From Aphelidium insulamus (Eukaryota; Aphelidiomycota; Aphelidea; Aphelidiaceae): a DNA stretch of 64,000 nt. Made by a program: the position numbers and the translations under genes. Numbering within the stretch: position 1 is the first letter of the stretch; each line of letters starts with the position of its first letter. This document shows positions 58,779 to 64,000 of the stretch, one piece after another. The DNA lies in the NCBI GenBank assembly GCA_036784855.1, contig JAZDSV010000013.1, positions 186,001-250,000 on the forward strand, written 5' to 3'. The notes below the pieces were generated by a model. The model saw nothing but the letters and a program-made list of their open reading frames with translations, did no database searches and was not told where the DNA came from.

Positions 58779-58952
58779 TCGCCGAGGGCTATGTCATCGT
58801 CGTGCGTGTGAAGGTCGGAAAAAGCCTTAAGCCACGCCAATTTGTCAGGATCAGTATTGCTGGATGTTGGACTTGTCCTAACCTTGACAACAGTAAACAG
58901 CGACACACACCTAGAAAACTCTGTCTGTACGAACACAACACAACGCGGCAAG

Positions 58953-59171
58953 ATGGACGCCGACTATCTGAAGCAGAATGTGGGCGCAGCGTTGGCGGAA
59001 GCGCTTGCAGACTGCGTGGCTGTGAATCCGCGAGACCCCATCGAGTACGTGGCGCAACACCTGCTCCATCGAACCTCCGCCACCGCCACTCAGTCAACGA
59101 CTTCGAGTGCGGCAAAGTACGCGTCAAATGTTGCCAGTTCAACCGCGTCACCAACGCCCGCGTCCACGTAG
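58953..59171 (+). CDS. Dpy-30-motif protein
   Basis: A 72-residue protein. MDADYLKQNVGAALAEALA followed by VNPRDPIEYVAQHLLH is a complete Dpy-30 motif: a helical hairpin with the DPIEY/F turn that dimerises and binds amphipathic helices. It occurs in COMPASS H3K4 methyltransferase subunits, adenylate kinases and ciliary dynein-associated proteins. The remaining ~30 residues are Ser/Thr/Ala-rich and differ from Sdc1/DPY30, so a chromatin role cannot be preferred over a flagellar one. The start was chosen at 58953 because the longer in-frame extension to 58842 is not conserved-looking. Confidence 0.78.
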   Translation: MDADYLKQNVGAALAEALADCVAVNPRDPIEYVAQHLLHRTSATATQSTTSSAAKYASNVASSTASPTPAST

Positions 59172-59413
59172 CGTCGCCTACACTTGCACACACAGCAATA
59201 GAGGTGGTTTGCACATGGATAGTGCCACCGTTATGGGACCACGTCACAGGCGCCGTGGATGGCACCGTCCACGGGCGCAGTGTTCCACTCCACAGCCGCG
59301 AGTGTGACGCTGCATGTGCGCCTACATATCGCGCACACAGGTCGCCTATAAAGGCCGCGGTAATTTCACCGTGGCCCGGTGGAAGATACTGACTACTGGA
59401 CTAGGTCTCCACC

Positions 59414-60981
59414 ATGAGGTTCATTGGCCACTTCGCAGTGTTTAGCATCTGCGCGGCACTGTTTCAGGGTGTTGACGCGCTGCCACGTCCGCAGGGAGTT
59501 CGTGTTGCATGCCTATGTCCACACGTTCCTACATACACTGATACACATGCGAGCTTTAGCCTCCCCCTGGAATCACTACTGGACCACCACAGGGACAGCA
59601 GACCCGCACAACTACTGCGACCACTGTGCCTGCCACCACGACAGTGGTGCCAACCACGCTGACCACGCAAATCAGCACACAGATAGTCACGACAACTTCC
59701 GCTCCGTCCACCGCCACGATTATCACCAGCATTTCGTCCACACCTATCGCCACCACCACCGCGACTTCGGTGACATCAGCTACCACACCTACAACGAGTA
59801 CTACTGCTCCACCAAGTACCACTTCCACAGTAACCTCGACAACGACGGCAACTCCTACAAGTACCGCCACTACGACGCCTACGACAAGCTTAACTCCGAC
59901 GACAACGTCTACGCCTACGACAAGTAGTACCGTCCCACCGACCACCATCACGCAGACGGCCACGCAGACGGCCACACAAACCGCCACCGCTACGCAGACG
60001 GCCACGCCGACAACGACAAGCACGGCGTTAAGCACTCCTACCACCGCTACAACCACAATTGTCACCACGGCAATCACCACGATCCCCATCAACACCACGC
60101 TGCCGGTTAACACGACCACTAGCATCGTCACCACCACCACGGTGCCAGTCAACACCACGACCACGGTGCCGGTGCTGACTACTACAACCGTGCCGTTAAA
60201 CACCACCAGCATTGTCTCGACGACAACCGTGCCGGTAAACACCACAATCACGGTGCCCGTAGTCACCACTACCACCATTCCGATCAACACGACGGTGCCG
60301 GTAAACACCACGACTTCTGTGCCAGTAATCACCACCACGACATTGCCTGTGAACACTACGTTGCCGTCCAATGCCACAACAGCAACCACTGGCGGAATTG
60401 TAACACGGGTGTCCACCGCAGTTATCACCACCACGGGATCTGTGGCCATTAGCACCACGGTGCCCTTAGTGATCACAACCGTCACGCCACCAATCACCGT
60501 CCAAGTGCCGACATCCCTGGTGGAGTCGACAGAGGTATCGGCACTGTCCACGGCTATTACCGAGACCTTCTCGGCAAGTACATCATGAAATTTCTGTACG
60601 TGTGGTAATGCATCACAGGCAGTGACAAAGAGCACCGTGCTGCCGGTGACACGCGTGACTACCGGCCAGCTGGGCACCACCACGGTAATTGCACCCGAAG
60701 CCACAACGGTGGTGGAAGCAGCCGGAGCAGGCGCCGGCGCAACCACCACCTTATTGCCGGAGCAGACTCCATGCGCCACCGCCACCATCACCGCCACGCA
60801 GACCGTGGTGCCGCCAGCGGTGCTGATTAAAAAGTGTCGCATTATCAACGGAGGTGACGGGGAGGCAATGCGCAGGCACGCGGCCAGTGAGACCGGCACC
60901 TACTTTACGCAGCACGGCATGAACAACCGTACTGTCCACCTGAACTGCACGCTGGAGGCTGTCCCCGACACTGCCGTCTAG
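59414..60981 (+). CDS. secreted Thr-rich mucin-like protein
   Basis: Three exons (introns 59498-59559 and 60578-60622) encode 486 residues. A signal peptide (MRFIGHFAVFSICAALFQGVDA) leads into a ~350-residue domain of Thr/Ser/Pro/Val with frequent TTT-VPVNTT repeats, offering dense O-glycosylation and many N-x-T sites. The C-terminal ~80 residues are more ordered (TPCATATITATQTVVPPAVL, KKCRIINGG, FTQHGMNNRTVHLNC) with three Cys. No TM or GPI signal is seen, so it is probably secreted or wall-bound. The 60578 donor/60622 acceptor pair (GT-AG) gives a continuous frame; a GC-AG alternative at 60574 would give nearly the same protein. Confidence 0.75.
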
Positions 60982-61147
60982 TCGTTGCTGTTATGTGTTG
61001 ATTGCAGGGCATTTTCATGTAATAGATCCTACTATCATAGGTGTACTCGCTGGCAAAAGGATATACAGATGGACCAGACATGAAGTCTATTGAATCGAAC
61101 AATCATTCCATGGGATAGGTAAATGTATCAAACTCCACATCGCTTGC

Positions 61148-62726
61148 CTAATCAAAGCGACCACAGTACTCTTGGGCCGCCTTCAGATACTCCCAATCCT
61201 CCACCGAAAACATCCTACTAACCATGTCACCGCTGATGGCCATGTGAAACGGCTCATCGTGTTGAACTTGTGAAATTCTCGTTGGTTGATCAGAAGAAAT
61301 AACGGAGGGCCTAGTGATAACTAATTTCAAGTACTCTGGGCCCAAATACTTCACTAGACTTTCGACCGTAGCAACTCGTGTCTGTGCCGAGTATTCAGCG
61401 TTCCCCTTGCCAACATTCTCAACCGCCAGAGACTCCATACAGTCTGACAATGTAGCAGATGTTCGTAGTTTGTACTGTGCTGCACAGGCCAGCTGAGTAA
61501 CCTCCTTACGAACTTCAAGCTTAAATACCGCGTCGGAGCCGAGCCATTTCTGCGGATGACGTACAGGGCGCTGTAAATCAGACCAAGCGGTGAATTCACC
61601 TTAAAATATCTTTTCCGCATGATCGGCACTATACATCTTCACCTCGCAGCCTTTCAACTGAATTGGCACATCCAGGCCTCAATATCATCTAATTTGACCC
61701 AGTCTGAAAGCCATTTGCACAAAGTCTCGGAAAACAATTTTTCTGCAACCATGCCTACATAGATTGAGCTTGTATGGCTCGGAACAGCATGCCGCTTCAC
61801 AAGTTCAGTTTGCAACATAGCATCCACCATAAAGGTTCGGTAATCGTCAACTTGTACCGAAAATGATAGTTTTTGACCGTCTTGTCCATAATAGCTAATC
61901 CGGATGTCAATAGATCCAAAAGATTTTCTTCCGAAGGTGGAATGGTTATAGAAACTGGGCGATCAGTGCATTTGAAAGCCAAAACCGAGTTTGCAAACAG
62001 TGTCAGAATGCGGTGATGAAGAAGACCTTGACGTTCCATTTTATCCAAAGCTCTATATATCATGTCATGGAAAATCTGGCATAGCATCGGCGTTGCTGTC
62101 TCCGAGTCACGTTTTAAATCACTTCTTTCATCATAGTTCGAATCACGTATGTAAATCTGTATGAGCATTGCAATGAGCATATGTCTTCCGTACCAAGAAT
62201 AGCCAACGTTTGAGGGGCACCGTGAAAATCAACCTACAATCCAGACCTATCGCCAGTACCGAACACGGTTTCCAAAAGCATGGACAAACCTCTTTCATTC
62301 GGGAAGGAGAGGATCGTGCCAACTTCACCATTTACCTTGCGATAGGTCGTATTCGGCAAAGTGGGAGTAAAGTCGAAAAGTAACGTGCCATATCGCGTGC
62401 AAACCTCGTTCAAGAAACTGCTAGAGTCAGAAGCATTCAACATATCTTTACTCCACAGATTCATGCTTTGATGCTGCCAGCCTCTGCGTTGTTAGTTATA
62501 ATCACATAATGCACGCAGCTTACCGTCTGTGGCATGTAGTGCGTTGTAAATAGCGTCACCGTCAACTACGCGATGCTCAACCAGTCCTCTTTTGTATAGC
62601 TCACCATGCTGTCATCTTTTTCACAAGCGCATCTCCCGCCACATCGGTTAGCTCTTTAATCAAATCTTCTGGTAGCGGGTCGACGGTGTTAAGTGCCGTA
62701 AGAATTCTGGCTTTCTCATCGGCCAT
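61148..62726 (-). pseudogene. unidentified, heavily decayed gene
   Basis: A coherent protein-like signal runs down the minus strand but changes frame repeatedly: MADEKARILTALNTVDPLPE (from 62726), ELYKRGLVEHRVVDGDAIY, a likely intron (~62481-62526), NLWSKDMLNASDSSSFLNEV, SNVGYSWYGRHMLIAMLIQI, PSEENLLDLLTSGLA, LQTELVKRHAVPSHTSSIYV, WLSDWVKLDDIEAWM, VPIQLKGCEVKMYSADHAEK with a stop, then FTAWSDLQRPVRHPQKW and the last open part to the stop at 61148. At least five lesions are needed. I do not recognise the family. A transposon-related or Crinkler-associated origin is possible but unsupported. Confidence 0.55.
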
Positions 62727-63392
62727 TATCACTCAGTATGAAGTTGATCTGTCTTCTTCTATCGTCTCAGTTTGTTGTGATCTTCTTCACACGCAACGCT
62801 TACTCGAGTGCTGACCTTGACCGAAGGCGCGTCGCGTAAACGATTCTGAGAATCTCAGTGTCTTAGTTAGGGTTTGGACGGTCGTATCATCATGCGCACT
62901 GTGGCGCGGTTATGATGATCGAGGCCCACCGATGATTCCACTTTATGGGATCAGCGTAAGTACAGTTTCACCATATTACCTGACATAACTAAAGGTAACT
63001 GTCAAGGCCGCTTTCGATATTTTCCAGCGACGCTTTGAAGGTGACATGAACATCGGCGCTGCTTCCCATATCGATAAGACTCCAGATGAGCGTGCGCTGC
63101 CCAAACTGCTTGAAGATTACACCGAAGGTTGCCAGTCACGTCGGAGTGAACAGATTTTCTATTTTTCCACCCGGAGGAGCGGGGTCAAGCATGTTGGTCG
63201 CCACCATCTTGTAATATATTTTACGTATTTTAGCGCCGTAGTATTCTATTGTGATGGCCCCTTATTGCAGCAAATGTGGGCCATGGTCGGAACATAATTT
63301 GCACTGCAAATGCGGCGACGCCGCTGTACTACATGAGAGCTGCGATTGTTTTAAGTCGATGTTTTTAATGAAACAATATTGAAAAATTTATG
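62727..63392. other. intergenic, nothing firm
   Basis: An open frame at 63046-63297 (+) shows no domain or signal. A short TTAGTTAGGGTTT near 62861 is a single occurrence, not a telomeric array. Confidence 0.4.
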
Positions 63393-64000
63393 TTAGATGG
63401 CCCCGATATCCCACTGCGAATTGTCCAGACTAGCCACCGACTCTGACACGGGCATCGTCGAGTCCAGACTTGGTCCTGAGGCTGCAGGATGCACCTGCCC
63501 ACTGTTGGCGGCCACCAGTCGTTTTTTGCGCGCCTTCGCCACCCCAAACACTGCACCGGCCAACAATACGGCGCCACCGGCTGCGATCAGTACATACAGC
63601 CAGATACTTCGGCCGGAATTCTCGGCGCCGCTGGCGTTGGCACTATTCGCTGGATTAATTGACGGGGTGGCGGATGCGACCAGTGCTGCGGTGCCATTCA
63701 ACGACGTGGTGCTGGAGGATATATAGGTTGTTGACAACAGGCTTGTCTCGATAGCGGATACAAAAAAGGTCGATTTGGTGCCATCACTCTGCGTCAAAGT
63801 CGGTGTTGGCAATAGATTCTCGGTGCTGGACATTATGCTAGAGGCTCCACCTCCCATGTCTGTTTCCGTTACGGTGACAGTGACAACCGTAGAGTCTCCG
63901 GCCGCTGTCGTAGTTACTGTACTAGTTTCACGCACTGTCGATTCCTCTGTTGTTGTGGCGGTGGTCACTGTGACTGACGGTACCGTGACGGTGGTTGTGG
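63393..64000 (-). CDS. single-pass membrane protein with mucin-like ectodomain (5' end outside window)
   Basis: The frame is open from the right edge (5' end beyond 64000) to the stop at 63393. The visible ectodomain is Thr/Val/Ser-rich (VTVTTATTTEES, TVVTVTVTETD) with N-glycosylation sites. One TM follows (IWLYVLIAAGGAVLLAGAVFGVA) with a basic stop-transfer (KARKKR) and a ~40-residue cytoplasmic tail rich in Ser. This is the layout of fungal Wsc/Mid2-type wall sensors, but no WSC Cys domain can be seen in the available part. It is oriented toward the mucin-like gene at 59.4 kb. Confidence 0.72.
   Translation of the reverse strand, partial: TTTVTVPSVTVTTATTTEESTVRETSTVTTTAAGDSTVVTVTVTETDMGGGASSIMSSTENLLPTPTLTQSDGTKSTFFVSAIETSLLSTTYISSSTTSLNGTAALVASATPSINPANSANASGAENSGRSIWLYVLIAAGGAVLLAGAVFGVAKARKKRLVAANSGQVHPAASGPSLDSTMPVSESVASLDNSQWDIGAI

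Noticed and set aside
59556-60899. 447-residue open frame antisense to the Thr-rich gene
   Set aside because: It is a Val-rich mirror of Thr codons (ACC/ACG read as GGT/CGT frames) with no signal or domain. The sense strand has a signal peptide and consistent splicing.
62861-62873. Telomere-like TTAGTTAGGGTTT (and TAACCCTAACC near 35780)
   Set aside because: Single short occurrences, no array, and normal genes on both sides.

Overview
The window is nuclear DNA from a eukaryote with compact, intron-containing protein genes. Most introns I could place are 40-100 bp, with GTATGT, GTACGT or GTAAGT-like donors and CAG or TAG acceptors. Several housekeeping genes look fungal: a single-domain ADE1-type SAICAR synthetase, an Rsm25-like mS23, a Gpt2/Sct1-type acyltransferase, a Mic19/AIM13-like MICOS subunit and a LYC1-like acetyltransferase. 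Other content is typical of zoosporic, early-diverging lineages: a Crinkler-type gene, 'GCPWD' ankyrin repeats, a six-TM cyclic nucleotide phosphodiesterase and an MDC1-like FHA/BRCT protein. My best guess is a chytrid-like or other early-diverging fungus. This is inference from gene content; no taxonomic marker RNA is present.

Layout. 0-8.7 kb: the 5' part of a PFK2-type gene (runs off the left edge), a frame-broken Crinkler-type gene, an alpha/beta-hydrolase fused to a GHMP kinase, and a frame-broken ankyrin gene. 9-16 kb: a cluster of secreted low-complexity proteins, namely four copies of one family in tandem (one copy broken) plus a Gly/Ala-rich protein. All end in a related four-cysteine motif. 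16-27 kb: housekeeping genes (proteasome alpha-2, SAICAR synthetase, rhodanese-methyltransferase, NADP-IDH, mS23, CCDC137-like, LEA-like membrane protein) and one secreted EF-hand membrane protein. 27-30 kb: a minisatellite and two decayed ankyrin genes. 30-34 kb: an HELLS/Lsh-type remodeller, a GNAT protein and a reverse-transcriptase remnant. 34-37.5 kb: two paralogous secreted repeat proteins, one broken. 38-42.5 kb: an F-box/WD40 protein, polyubiquitin and Mic19. 42.8-47.9 kb: four tandem members of the EF-hand/two-TM family also seen at 24 kb. 48-58.4 kb: a GPAT, an MDC1-like protein, the six-TM phosphodiesterase and signal peptide peptidase. 58.4-64 kb: a Crinkler fragment, a Dpy-30 protein, a Thr-rich mucin-like protein, a heavily decayed unidentified gene, and the 3' end of a single-pass mucin-like membrane protein.

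The parts most likely to be undescribed are the two lineage-specific surface or secretory families: the four-Cys-tailed low-complexity proteins, and the EF-hand/Cys-rich/two-TM proteins with a shared promoter module. CCAATCA/TGATTGG boxes lie about 70-150 bp before many start codons.

One caution: single-nucleotide frame breaks occur even in mS23, a normally essential gene. Some 'pseudogene' calls here may therefore be assembly errors. The ankyrin gene at 28.5 kb and the gene at 61-62.7 kb carry several independent lesions and are more convincingly dead.
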